NCBI RefSeq assembly: GCF_038397745.1
Contig: NZ_CP151636.1
Location: 3,472,001-3,536,000 of the forward strand
DNA: 64,000 bases
Source: Microbacterium sp. LWH11-1.2
Lineage (GTDB): Bacteria > Actinomycetota > Actinomycetes > Actinomycetales > Microbacteriaceae
Direction: 5' to 3'
Part shown: piece after piece, positions 40,241 to 48,845 of the stretch
How the letters are laid out: every line of letters begins with the position of its first letter
Position numbering within the stretch: position 1 is the stretch's first letter
Position numbers and translations under genes: made by a program
Notes under the pieces: generated by a model
Told to the model about the DNA's origin: nothing
The model's database searches: none
The model's input: only the letters and a program-made list of their open reading frames with translations

Positions 40241-42306
40241 CGAAACGGTGGCTCACGCTGGCCGCGTTGACCGTGGCCGCCGTCGCAGGGGCGTTCTCCG
40301 CCTCCGCGGCATCCGCCACCGATCCGCTCACGCTCGACTCCGGGTACGTCACCGACGACGCCGGGGTGCTGAGCTCCGCGCAAGAGGATGCCGTCGAGGC
40401 CCGTCTGACGGAATTGAGCGCGAACTCGAACGCCGACCTCTTCGTCGTCCTGGTCGACGACTTCTCCTCCCCCTCTGACAACGCCGAGTGGGCGGACACG
40501 GTCGCGCAGAACAACAACCTCGGCTCCGAGCAGTATCTGCTCGCGATCGCCGTCGAGGGCCGCAGCTACTACATCTCCGCCGCACCCGACGGCCCGCTGA
40601 GCGACAGCAAGCTCGACGACGTCGAGAACAAGATGGTGCCGCTCGCCGCGCAGAACGACTGGGTCGGGGCGATCACGCTCGCGGCCGACGAGATCCAGGG
40701 CGACGGCGGCGCGGGCGCTCTGCGCGTGGCGCTGATCATCGGCGCCGTCGTGGCGGCCGGCCTGCTCCTGTGGCTCGTCATCGCGCTCGTCCGCCGCTCG
40801 CGACGCGACGCCGAGGTGCGGCGGCGCGGCGCGATGCCCGAGACGCCCGACCCGAACGATCCGTTCTCCACACTCACCGACGAGCAGGTCGAGACGCAGG
40901 CAGGGGTCGCCCTCGTGCAGGCCGACGATGCGATCACCTCGAGCAAGGAGGAGCTCGGATTCGCCGTCGCGCAGTTCGGCGAGGGCGCCACGGCCGAGTT
41001 CACGCATGCCGTCGAGGCGGCGAAGGCGAAGATGTCCGAGGCCTTCGACCTCAAGCAGAAGCTCGACGACGAGATCGAGGACACGATCCAGGACCACCGG
41101 GCCTGGCACATCCGCATCATCCAGCTCGCCGACGAGATCGGCGACGTCCTGGAGGAGAACACCGAGGCCTTCGACGAGCTGCGCAAGCTCGAGCAGAACG
41201 CCCCTCAGGAGCTCGAGCGGGTTCGCGGCGAGCGGGCGGCCCTGGCACCCGTTCTCGCATCGGCCGCTCCCGCCCTGGCGGCGCTGTCGGCCTCGTACGA
41301 TCCCGCAGCGCTCAGCACCGTGTCGGACAATCCCGCTCACGCGCAGGAGCGCGCCACTCTCGCGGATCGCTCGATCGAGGCCGCAGGCCAGGCGATCGCG
41401 GCCGGTCGATCCGGCGAAGCAGCGTTCGCGATCCGCACCGCCGAGCAGTCGGTCGCGCAGTCGGCGCAGCTCGCACAGGCCATCACGGCGCTCGGGCAGG
41501 AGCTCGCGACGATCGAGACCCAAGCGCAGGCGCTGATCGTCGAACTGCAGGGCGATCTCGCCGCAGCCCAGCAGCTTCCGGATGCCGGCGGCACGATCGC
41601 CGCGGCCGCATCCGCGACGGCCCAGCAGGTGCAGCTGGCGCAGACGCAGCTGGCCGGCGCGGGCCGCAACCCGCAGGCCGCGTTCGCGACGCTCACGGCT
41701 GCGAACGCGCAGATCGACGCCGCCCTCGCGCAGGGTCGGGAGACCGCAGAACGCGCCCGTCGGGTGCAGCAGGTCCTCGACCAGACCCTGACTCAGGCGA
41801 ACTCCGAGATCCGCGCGACGCGCGAGTACATCGAGACCCGCCGCGGCACGGTGGGCTCCACCGCGCGCACCCGCCTCGCCTCTGCCGAGGCCAGCCTGAC
41901 CCAGGCGCAGAATCTGCGGGCGACGGATGCCGAGGCGGCACTGGCCGAGGCGAACCGCGCGGTCGAGCTGGTGCGCCAGGCGACCTACGCCGCTCAGTCC
42001 GACGTGCAGTCCTACAACTCCCCCTCCGCCGCGGACGACGGATGGGGAGGCGGGCTGTTCGGCGGCTCCGGCTCGTCGTCCGGCGGCTCGGGAATCGGTG
42101 GCGACATCCTCGGCGGCATCATCGGCGGACTCCTCTCCGGTGGTGGAGGCGGCGGAAGCTCCTCCCGCAGCAGCAGCTGGCGCTCCGGAGGGGGCGGCGG
42201 CTACCGCAGCTCCGGTTTCGGAGGAGGCTCCCGCAGCAGCTCGCGGAGCAGTTCCCGCAGCAGCAGCAGCGGCCGCAGCGGTCGATCCGGAGGTAGGCGC
42301 TTCTGA
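40237..42306 (+). CDS. TPM-domain membrane-anchored protein
   Basis: 689 residues. A signal peptide (LTLAALTVAAVAGAFSASAAS) is followed by a TPM/Psb32 domain (residues about 30-150; SGYVTDDAGVLSSAQEDAV), a transmembrane helix (LIIGAVVAAGLLLWLVIALV) and a long Gln/Ala-rich coiled coil. The C-terminus is a Gly-Ser-Arg low-complexity tail (SSRSSSWRSGGGGGYRSSG). GGAGGG precedes the ATG. It is followed by pspA, so an envelope-maintenance role alongside PspA is likely (inference). Confidence 0.85.
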   Translation: MTKRWLTLAALTVAAVAGAFSASAASATDPLTLDSGYVTDDAGVLSSAQEDAVEARLTELSANSNADLFVVLVDDFSSPSDNAEWADTVAQNNNLGSEQYLLAIAVEGRSYYISAAPDGPLSDSKLDDVENKMVPLAAQNDWVGAITLAADEIQGDGGAGALRVALIIGAVVAAGLLLWLVIALVRRSRRDAEVRRRGAMPETPDPNDPFSTLTDEQVETQAGVALVQADDAITSSKEELGFAVAQFGEGATAEFTHAVEAAKAKMSEAFDLKQKLDDEIEDTIQDHRAWHIRIIQLADEIGDVLEENTEAFDELRKLEQNAPQELERVRGERAALAPVLASAAPALAALSASYDPAALSTVSDNPAHAQERATLADRSIEAAGQAIAAGRSGEAAFAIRTAEQSVAQSAQLAQAITALGQELATIETQAQALIVELQGDLAAAQQLPDAGGTIAAAASATAQQVQLAQTQLAGAGRNPQAAFATLTAANAQIDAALAQGRETAERARRVQQVLDQTLTQANSEIRATREYIETRRGTVGSTARTRLASAEASLTQAQNLRATDAEAALAEANRAVELVRQATYAAQSDVQSYNSPSAADDGWGGGLFGGSGSSSGGSGIGGDILGGIIGGLLSGGGGGGSSSRSSSWRSGGGGGYRSSGFGGGSRSSSRSSSRSSSSGRSGRSGGRRF

Positions 42307-42364
42307 TCCGCACATCGACAGGTACCCCAGGCTCACGACTCCGTCCCTCTGAAAGGAATCACGC

Positions 42365-43108
42365 ATGACCAAGCAGTCCATCTTCGGACGTATCTCGACC
42401 CTCGTCCGCGCGAACATCAACTCGCTCCTCGACTCTGCCGAAGACCCGCAGAAGATGATCGATCAGCTCGTTCGCGACTACACGAACAGCATCGCCGACG
42501 CCGAGTCCGCGATCGCCGAGACCATCGGCAACCTGCGCCTGCTCGAGCGCGATCACGAAGAAGACGTCCAGGCGGCCACCGAGTGGGGCAACAAGGCTCT
42601 CGCCGCCAGCCGCAAGGCCGACGAGATGCGCACGACCGGCAACGCCGCGGACGCCGACAAGTTCGACAACCTCGCGAAGATCGCGCTGCAGCGCCAGATC
42701 AGCGCCGAGCGCGAGGCGACCGGCGCCGAGCCGCAGATCGCCGCGCAGACCGAGATCGTCGACAAGCTCAAGAGCGGCCTCAACGGCATGAAGGACAAGC
42801 TCGGCGAGCTGAAGAACAAGCGCAGCGAGCTGCTCGCCCGTGCCAAGGTCGCCGAGGCGCAGACCAAGGTGCAGGACGCCGTCGGTTCGATCAACGTCCT
42901 CGACCCCACCAGCGAGCTCGGGCGCTTCGAAGACAAGGTCCGCCGCCAGGAGGCCATCGCCCAGGGCAAGATCGAGCTTGCGGCCTCCAGCCTCGACGCG
43001 CAGTTCGAGAGCCTGGAAGACCTCGGCGAGCTGACCGAGGTCGAGGCGCGCCTCGCCGAGCTCAAGGCCGGCGGCACCGCGCCGCGCCAGGCCATCGAAG
43101 GCTCCTGA
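42365..43108 (+). CDS. pspA: PspA/IM30 family phage-shock protein
   Basis: 247 residues, almost entirely coiled coil as in PspA. The N-terminal SIFGRISTLVRANINSLLDSAEDPQKMI is the membrane-binding amphipathic helix and the family opening. It forms ESCRT-III-like assemblies that protect the cytoplasmic membrane. AAAGG precedes the ATG. It lies 58 bases after the TPM-protein gene and ends at a strong terminator, so the two form one unit. Confidence 0.92.
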   Translation: MTKQSIFGRISTLVRANINSLLDSAEDPQKMIDQLVRDYTNSIADAESAIAETIGNLRLLERDHEEDVQAATEWGNKALAASRKADEMRTTGNAADADKFDNLAKIALQRQISAEREATGAEPQIAAQTEIVDKLKSGLNGMKDKLGELKNKRSELLARAKVAEAQTKVQDAVGSINVLDPTSELGRFEDKVRRQEAIAQGKIELAASSLDAQFESLEDLGELTEVEARLAELKAGGTAPRQAIEGS

Positions 43109-43116
43109 CACACCCC

Positions 43117-43158
43117 GCCGATGCCCCGGACACCACTCGTCCGGGGCATCGGCGCTTT
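43117..43158 (+). terminator. Rho-independent terminator after pspA
   Basis: A perfect 15-bp stem (GCCGATGCCCCGGAC and its complement at 43139-43153) with loop ACCACTC, followed by GCTTTCT. Confidence 0.85.
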
Positions 43159-43176
43159 CTCCCCCGGAGGCAACCC

Positions 43177-43980
43177 ATGGTGCGATTCCTCGTCGTCCCG
43201 CAGTGGCAGGGCTCGCCCGCACCGCGCGCGATGCTCCTCGTCGACGGCGCCTCCGCGATCGCCGGCGACCTTCCGCGCGCGGCGACGACCCTGCTCGATG
43301 TGCCCGTCGAAGCCGGAGAGTCACTCGGCACCGGCGTCCGTCGCCTGAGCGCGCTGCTGCGGACTCGCGAACTGGTGCGCGAGCATCTGCAGGAGGACAC
43401 CGTCATCATCGGCGGCGACTGCAGCGTCACCGTCGCGGCCCTCGCGGCGCTGCCGGGCGGAACGGATGACCTCGCGGTGGTGTGGTGCGATGCGCACGGC
43501 GACCTCCACACGCCGGAGACCTCGCCGTCCGGAGCCTTCTCCGGCATGGCCCTGCGCGCCGTGCTCGGGCAGGGAGAGGAGCAGATCGTGCTCTCCCCCG
43601 GCATCCCGCGCGATCGCATCGTCACGGTCGGCATGCGCGACGTCGATGACGCGGAGGTCGACCAGCTCGACACGCTCACACAGCTCTCCGTCGACGACCT
43701 CGCGCGCACCGATGCGCTGGCCGAGGCCGTCAGCGCGACGGGAGCGGCCCGCGTCTGGGTGCACATCGACGTCGACGTGCTCGATCCCTCGGATCTCGCC
43801 GGAGTCTCCTCCGCCGCTCCCTTCGGCGTCTCCCCCGCAGTCCTCAGCGCGGCGATCCGTCGGCTGCGGGAACAGGTTCCGCTCGCGGGCGCCACCATCT
43901 CCGGTTTCGCGCCTCGCTCCCCGGCGGATGCGGTCGACGATCTGGGCGCCCTTCTGCGCCTGGTCGGGGCTGTCGCGTGA
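43177..43980 (+). CDS. Arginase/agmatinase family hydrolase
   Basis: 267 residues. The three manganese-ligand motifs are present: GGDCSVTV near residue 80 (His of GGDHS replaced by Cys), DAHGDLHT near residue 108 and HIDVDVLDP near residue 198. The Cys for the first ligand His is unusual and may alter metal binding or substrate. CGGAGG precedes the ATG. The start sits just after the pspA terminator. Substrate (arginine, agmatine, formiminoglutamate) cannot be told. Confidence 0.8.
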   Translation: MVRFLVVPQWQGSPAPRAMLLVDGASAIAGDLPRAATTLLDVPVEAGESLGTGVRRLSALLRTRELVREHLQEDTVIIGGDCSVTVAALAALPGGTDDLAVVWCDAHGDLHTPETSPSGAFSGMALRAVLGQGEEQIVLSPGIPRDRIVTVGMRDVDDAEVDQLDTLTQLSVDDLARTDALAEAVSATGAARVWVHIDVDVLDPSDLAGVSSAAPFGVSPAVLSAAIRRLREQVPLAGATISGFAPRSPADAVDDLGALLRLVGAVA

Positions 43981-44414
43981 GCGCGGACTGGAAGCCGACG
44001 GCGGAGGCGGCACTCGCCCGCGGGCGACGATTCGATCGTCGCATCCCCTCGTTCCTGCTGCGTTCGCCGATCAGCCGCGTCGGCTACTGGTGGGGCACGG
44101 GAGTCGGCTGGCTCTGGGGCTCGCTGTGGAGCACGGGCCCGGTCGAGCGCCGCGCGGGTCTCTGGATCTTCCAGGGCATGCCGAGATGGACATTCAACCG
44201 GGGCGGAGTGTGCGTCGGCGGATGCTTCCTCACGGGTGACACGCGTCCGACGGACGCGGTGCTGCGTCACGAGGCGGTGCACAAGGAGCAGTGGCTGCGC
44301 TACGGCTTCCTGATGCCGCTGCTGTACCTGTTCGCGGGACGCGACCCGCTGCGCAACCGCTTCGAGATCGAGGCGGGCCTGGAGGACGGCAACTACGTGC
44401 GCCGCGCGCGCTGA
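43977..44414 (+). CDS. Predicted metallopeptidase-like protein
   Basis: 145 residues; the GTG start overlaps the arginase-family stop (GTGA). RHEAVHKEQWLRYGF carries an HExxH motif, and NRFEIEAGLEDG downstream could provide the third ligand Glu. A hydrophobic stretch (LMPLLYLFAG) follows the motif. The N-terminus has SFLLRSPISRVGYWWGTGVGWLWG. Similar short proteins are often misnamed Fe-S oxidoreductases; here the zincin-like motif is clear but activity is unproven. Confidence 0.6.
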   Translation: MSADWKPTAEAALARGRRFDRRIPSFLLRSPISRVGYWWGTGVGWLWGSLWSTGPVERRAGLWIFQGMPRWTFNRGGVCVGGCFLTGDTRPTDAVLRHEAVHKEQWLRYGFLMPLLYLFAGRDPLRNRFEIEAGLEDGNYVRRAR

Positions 44415-44418
44415 CGGA

Positions 44419-44889
44419 TCAGCGGTCGGCGGGCAGCAGTCCGAAGCGCTCGGGAGCGTGGATGAGCGCGGGCTCGATGTCGAGCGTGTGCGTCAGGTGA
44501 TCCACGATGTCCGCCGTGCCGAGGTAGCCCCCGAGAAGCGTGACGTGCGTCTGGATCTCGTCGTCGCACATCATCTCGTCGGCCCATGCGCAGGTGGCGC
44601 GAGCGAGGGCCTGTCCTGGTGCGCACGAGCGCCCGGAGCCCGGTGCGCCGGACCGCTGTCCGCGAGCGAGCCACGTGACGGTCATGCGTCCGGGAGCCTC
44701 GACCACGCCGATGTCGGATGCGTCGGGGACCTCGATGAAGATGCGGCCGGATGCGCACAGGGGAAGAGTGGCCAGGAACATCTCGAGGTCGGCGAGCGAG
44801 TGCTCGTCAGCGGTCACCAGGTGGTGCGCACGGCGTCGCGCTTCGCGGCGCTGGGCGCGCGTGCTGCGGAGCTCGAGGGAGGTGTTCAT
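44419..44889 (-). CDS. SIP-domain-like protein, probably iron-regulated
   Basis: 156 residues from MNTSLELRSTRAQRREARRRAHHLVTAD. RRAHHLVTADEHSLADLEMFLATLPLCASGRIFIEVPD matches the NADPH-binding SIP half of siderophore-interacting proteins, without the FAD-binding barrel. WLARG and WADEM follow. GGAG lies before the ATG. An IdeR/DtxR-like box (44913-44931) sits just upstream, so repression by iron is likely. It could serve ferric-siderophore reduction, but the missing flavin domain makes it a half-protein. Confidence 0.65.
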   Translation of the reverse strand: MNTSLELRSTRAQRREARRRAHHLVTADEHSLADLEMFLATLPLCASGRIFIEVPDASDIGVVEAPGRMTVTWLARGQRSGAPGSGRSCAPGQALARATCAWADEMMCDDEIQTHVTLLGGYLGTADIVDHLTHTLDIEPALIHAPERFGLLPADR

Positions 44890-44912
44890 GGTGTCTCCAT
44901 GGTACACCAAGT

Positions 44913-44931
44913 GAAGGCTTGCCTAACCTTC
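44913..44931. promoter_or_regulatory. IdeR/DtxR-like iron box
   Basis: On the minus strand GAAGGTTAGGCAAGCCTTC matches the DtxR/IdeR consensus (TTAGGTTAGGCTAACCTAA) at 13 of 19 positions and is itself partly palindromic (GAAGG...CCTTC). It overlaps the stop codon of the upstream phosphatase gene and lies 24 bases before the SIP-like ATG. Confidence 0.65.
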
Positions 44932-45633
44932 GTCGACGAGTGCCTTCTTCAGAGCTGCCAGCTCGGCATCCGTCATCCCGTTCGCACGCAGATAACCGGC
45001 TGCCGAACCCCAGCGCTCGTCGACCTGCTCCAGCAGCGCACGCATCACGGGCGCCGGCGACTGCGTCGCGAGGGCGACGGCGTGCACCGCCTCGGGATGC
45101 TGCGACCGGAGGTAGTCCGCGATGCGCTGCGACCGCTGCGCCGGTAACTGCGACTCCGTGAGCGCGTAGTCGGCGATCACAGCCTCGCGATCAGCGCCGA
45201 CGGCGGACAGCGCGAGCGCGACGGTCACGCCCGTCCGGTCCTTGCCCACAGTGCAGTGCACGAGCGTCGGCTTGCCCTCGGCGATGATCCGGATGGCGTC
45301 GACCAGACGCTCCCCGCTCTCCTCGAGCAGGTGCAGGTAGAGGTCGTCGAGGCTCGTGTCCGCCTCGAAGAACGAGCGCACCGACCCGAGGAACAGCGGA
45401 AGGTGCGTGGTCTCCGGGCCCTCGATCTCGGTCGGCTCCGCCGCGACCTCTTCGCCGTCGCGCAGATCGACGATGTGCTGGATGCTGCTCTGCAGCGCGG
45501 TCGCACCGCGGGGCGTCGCACCCGACAGCTGCCCGGATCGCAGCAGCACGCCCGAGCGGATTCGTCCGCCCTCCGCGGGGATGCCGCCGACGTCGCGGAC
45601 GTTGTTGACGCCGTCGATGTCGAGGATCGTCAT
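44923..45633 (-). CDS. Tyrosine-protein phosphatase (MptpB-like)
   Basis: 236 residues. HCTVGKDRTGV is the C-x5-R catalytic loop of the lipid/tyrosine phosphatase family seen in mycobacterial PtpB. NNVRDVGGIPAEGGRIRSGVLLRSGQL at the N-terminus is the other family signature. It may dephosphorylate proteins or phosphoinositides. The start overlaps the AhpD-like stop (ATGA); the stop lies within the iron box. Confidence 0.83.
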   Translation of the reverse strand: MTILDIDGVNNVRDVGGIPAEGGRIRSGVLLRSGQLSGATPRGATALQSSIQHIVDLRDGEEVAAEPTEIEGPETTHLPLFLGSVRSFFEADTSLDDLYLHLLEESGERLVDAIRIIAEGKPTLVHCTVGKDRTGVTVALALSAVGADREAVIADYALTESQLPAQRSQRIADYLRSQHPEAVHAVALATQSPAPVMRALLEQVDERWGSAAGYLRANGMTDAELAALKKALVDEG

Positions 45634-46106
45634 GCCTGCGCCTGCGGGGTACGAGGCGGCACCGGGTAGCGTCCGGCGATGACGATGCGGTTGAAGGCGT
45701 TGATGGAGACGCATGCCCAGCTCAGTGCCGCGTACTCCTTCTCGGTGAACACGCTCCCCACCAGGTCGTAGACCTCGTCAGACACACCGTCGTCGGCGAT
45801 GAAGGTGAACGCCTCGGCGAGCTCGAGCGCTGCGCGCTCCCGGTCGCTGAACACGCCGCTCTCACGCCAGACCGGGATCTGGGTGATCGTGTCGGTGTCG
45901 AGACCGGCCTTGAGCGCCCGATCGACGTGGAGTCGGGCGCAGTAGCTGCATCCGTTCAGCTGCGAGCAGTGGATCATGACGATCTCCTTGAGTCGATCGT
46001 CGATGCCGTTGGCGGCGCAGATGTCGCCGACCGTCCTCGCGAACGCGTCGAGCGCCTGATACGCCGCCGGCTCGGTCTTGGAAAGGTGCACGCGCGTCTC
46101 GCTCAT
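45630..46106 (-). CDS. AhpD-like / carboxymuconolactone decarboxylase family protein
   Basis: 158 residues. CSYCARLHVDRALKAG is the CxxC...H alkylhydroperoxidase motif with the helix that follows. AALELAEAFT and INAFNRIVIAGRYPVPP are family elements. Probably a small peroxidase or thiol-redox enzyme. It is coupled by overlap to the phosphatase gene. Confidence 0.87.
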   Translation of the reverse strand: MSETRVHLSKTEPAAYQALDAFARTVGDICAANGIDDRLKEIVMIHCSQLNGCSYCARLHVDRALKAGLDTDTITQIPVWRESGVFSDRERAALELAEAFTFIADDGVSDEVYDLVGSVFTEKEYAALSWACVSINAFNRIVIAGRYPVPPRTPQAQA

Positions 46107-46199
46107 GTCTCCATGATATTCGTCGCGCGAACAGGGCGCCCTCGGTCATCGACAGGCGGTGAAATGCGAAATGCTCAGCACCAAGAAGGATGACTAGTG

Positions 46200-46225
46200 A
46201 ATATGTCCGTAGATGTCCGCATATT
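46200..46225. promoter_or_regulatory. Candidate operator upstream of the hydrolase
   Basis: Inverted AATATG / CATATT around 14 bases that include two direct ATGTCCG copies ten bases apart. It is noticeably AT-rich for this chromosome and lies 52 bases upstream of the hydrolase start. No regulator recognised. Confidence 0.4.
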
Positions 46226-46276
46226 GCTTGTCATATCGCTCCGCAATTTCCTGCCGCCGAATCCGAGGAGCAGAAT

Positions 46277-47215
46277 ATGGACGTGGCGATCGACATCACC
46301 GAGTTCAGCTATCTTCCCGCACAGGCCGAAGCCCTGGGCGTCCCTCTCCCCCCGGTCGAGCGCGTGACGCTCCCCCTCCCCGGTGGTCGCACAGTGAGCG
46401 CGCTGCGCTTCGGGATCGAGGCACCACGGGTCACGCTTCTGCACGGCGCCGGGCTGAACGCGCACACCTGGGACACCACCTCGCTCGCCCTGCAGCAGCC
46501 GCTGCTCGCGATCGACCTGGCCGGCCACGGAGACTCCTCCTGGCGGACCGACGCCGACTACACTCCGCGCACGCTCGCCGTCGACGTCGCCGCTGCCCTC
46601 GATGCCTGGACCGCACAGCCCCAGCTCGTCGTCGGGCAGTCTCTCGGCGGGCTCACCGGCGCGGCCCTCGCCGCGGCTCGACCGGACCTCGTGTCGGAGC
46701 TCGTCGTGGTCGACATCACCCCGGGCATCGACGTCAGCGCCGGGCCCGCTGCGCTGCGCGCCTTCTACGAAGGGCCCACTGACTTCGCCACTCGCGCTGA
46801 GCTCGTCGACAAGGCGATGTCCCTCGGCTTCGGGGGCACCCGACCGGAGACCGAGCGCGGCGTCTTCCTCAACACCCGCGTGCGGCCGGACGGGCGCATC
46901 GAGTGGAAGCACCACTTCGCACATCTCGCTGCTCGAGCGCTCGCTGCCCACGATCCGGGATCGGCCGTCGCCCCCTCCGCGCTGCACGAGACCGGCTGGG
47001 ACGACCTGGCGGCCGTACGCGCCCCGATCACGCTGGTGCGCGCCACCCGCGGCTTCGTCAGCGAGGCGGATGCCGCGGAGCTGCAGCGCCGCATCCCCGA
47101 GGCGCGCGTGGTCGTCGTCGACGCCACCCACAACGTGCAGGAGACGGCGCCGACGTCGCTCGCCGACCTCGTCGCCTCCGCCGCAGCCGGCACCTCCCCC
47201 GGCACCGGTTTGTGA
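46277..47215 (+). CDS. Alpha/beta hydrolase
   Basis: 312 residues. LLHGAGLNAHTW is the oxyanion-side motif, VVGQSLGGLTGAALA the nucleophile elbow (Ser near residue 120), and DATHNVQETAP carries the catalytic His. The start MDVAIDITEF has GAGGAG upstream; a longer reading from 46190 is not coding-like. It precedes the peptide-importer operon by about 95 bases in the same direction but with its own promoter region; functional link unproven. Confidence 0.83.
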   Translation: MDVAIDITEFSYLPAQAEALGVPLPPVERVTLPLPGGRTVSALRFGIEAPRVTLLHGAGLNAHTWDTTSLALQQPLLAIDLAGHGDSSWRTDADYTPRTLAVDVAAALDAWTAQPQLVVGQSLGGLTGAALAAARPDLVSELVVVDITPGIDVSAGPAALRAFYEGPTDFATRAELVDKAMSLGFGGTRPETERGVFLNTRVRPDGRIEWKHHFAHLAARALAAHDPGSAVAPSALHETGWDDLAAVRAPITLVRATRGFVSEADAAELQRRIPEARVVVVDATHNVQETAPTSLADLVASAAAGTSPGTGL

Positions 47216-47308
47216 CGATTCGTTCCGCATCCGCCCCGCATCCCTCCCGCCATCCCTAGGCTCGATCCAACGGCACACAGCAACTGCCGCACCGAGAGGA
47301 AACGCCTC

Positions 47309-48829
47309 ATGTTCCGACGCACCCGACGTCTCGCGCTGATCTCCGCCCTCGCGGCGACCGCCGTCATCCTCAGCGCCTGCTCCGGCACCCCCGCGGAGAC
47401 CCCGTCCTCGTCTCCCGGGAAGCCCGACCCCGACGCGACCCTGCACGTGGGACTCGTGCTCGAGCCGACCAACCTCGACATCCGGCACACCAGCGGCGCC
47501 GCCATCGAGCAGATCCTCATCGACAACATCTACGAGGGTCTCGTGACGCGCACGCAGGACAACGAGATCGAGGGCCGGATCGCCTCCGACTACGAGGTGT
47601 CCGCCGACGGGCTCACCTACACGTTCACTCTGAACGACGGTGTCGCCTTCCACGACGGCACCCCGCTCACATCCGCCGACGTCGTCGCCTCCTACGAGAC
47701 CGTGCGCACCGACGCGACCGTGCAGGGCAACGCGGAGTTCGCCTCGGTGGCCTCGATCACCGCGCCGGACGCCACGACCATCGAGATCGTGCTCTCCGCG
47801 CCGAACCAGAACTTCCTGTTCGCCCTCACCGGGCCCGCGGGACTGATCTTCAAGTCCGGTGACACGACGGACCTGAAGACGGCAGAGAACGGCACGGGTC
47901 CGTTCACTCTCACACGCTGGAACAAGGGCAGCACGATCACCTTCGCGCGCAACGAGGCCTACTGGGGCGAGGCGGCCGGTGTCGCCGAGGTGGAGTTCCA
48001 GTACATCCCCGACTTCACGGCCGGTGTGAACGCCGCACTCGCCGGCGACGTCGACGTGCTGACGGCGGTGGACCCGAACCTCGCGTCGCAGCTCGAGGAC
48101 TCCGGGGACTTCACGCTCACCAAGGGCCGCACCACCGACAAGGCGACGCTGGCCTTCAACAACAAGAAGGCGCCGCTCGACGACGTGCGCGTGCGCGAAG
48201 CCCTGCGTCTGGCCATCGACCATGAGGCCCTGATCGAGGCCGTCGGAGCCGGCACCACCCTGTACGGACCGATCCCGGAGCTCGACCCCGGTTACGAGGA
48301 CCTCTCCGACGTCATCTCGTACGACCCGGAGAAGGCCAAGGAGCTCCTCGCCGAAGCCGGCCAGGAAGACCTCGAGCTCACCCTCACCATCCCGAGCTTC
48401 TACGGGACGACCGTGCCGAAGGTCCTGATCTCGGACTTCGCGAAGGTCGGTGTGACCCTCGAGGTCGATTCCGTGGAGTTCCCCGCCTGGCTCGAGGACG
48501 TCTACACCAACCATGACTACGACCTGAGCTTCGTGCTGCACGTCGAGCCGCGGGACTTCGGCAACTTCGCGAATCCGGACTACTACTTCGGCTACGACAA
48601 CGCCGAGGTCCAGGGGCTCTACGAGCAGGCGCAGGCCGAGGTGGATCCCGACAAGTCCGCCGAGCTCCTCGCGCAGGCCGCCCGCATCGTGTCCGAGGAC
48701 CACGCCGCGGACTGGCTGTACAACGGCGAGACCGTCACCGCAGTGAGCCCGATCGTGGCCGGCTTCCCCGAGGACTCGATCAACTCGCGCATCAACCTCG
48801 CGGGCGTCACCGTCTCCGCCGAGAAGTAG
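47309..48829 (+). CDS. ABC transporter substrate-binding lipoprotein (peptide/opine type)
   Basis: 506 residues. A lipoprotein signal peptide ends in LSAC at residues about 22-25, giving the acylated Cys. LEPTNLDIRHTSGAAIEQILIDNIYEGL is the family-5 SBP opening, with YEVSADGLTYTFTLNDGVAFHDGTPLTSADVV and RNEAYWG further on. It would bind oligopeptides, dipeptides or similar at the membrane surface. GAGAGG precedes the ATG. First gene of a complete five-gene importer. Confidence 0.92.
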   Translation: MFRRTRRLALISALAATAVILSACSGTPAETPSSSPGKPDPDATLHVGLVLEPTNLDIRHTSGAAIEQILIDNIYEGLVTRTQDNEIEGRIASDYEVSADGLTYTFTLNDGVAFHDGTPLTSADVVASYETVRTDATVQGNAEFASVASITAPDATTIEIVLSAPNQNFLFALTGPAGLIFKSGDTTDLKTAENGTGPFTLTRWNKGSTITFARNEAYWGEAAGVAEVEFQYIPDFTAGVNAALAGDVDVLTAVDPNLASQLEDSGDFTLTKGRTTDKATLAFNNKKAPLDDVRVREALRLAIDHEALIEAVGAGTTLYGPIPELDPGYEDLSDVISYDPEKAKELLAEAGQEDLELTLTIPSFYGTTVPKVLISDFAKVGVTLEVDSVEFPAWLEDVYTNHDYDLSFVLHVEPRDFGNFANPDYYFGYDNAEVQGLYEQAQAEVDPDKSAELLAQAARIVSEDHAADWLYNGETVTAVSPIVAGFPEDSINSRINLAGVTVSAEK

Positions 48830-48845
48830 GAGCGGTCGGCCCTCC

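Noticed and set aside
39982..42420. 812-codon minus-strand frame opposite the TPM gene
   Set aside because: Arg/Leu/Gly-rich shadow of the TPM coiled coil; no start signal or motif.
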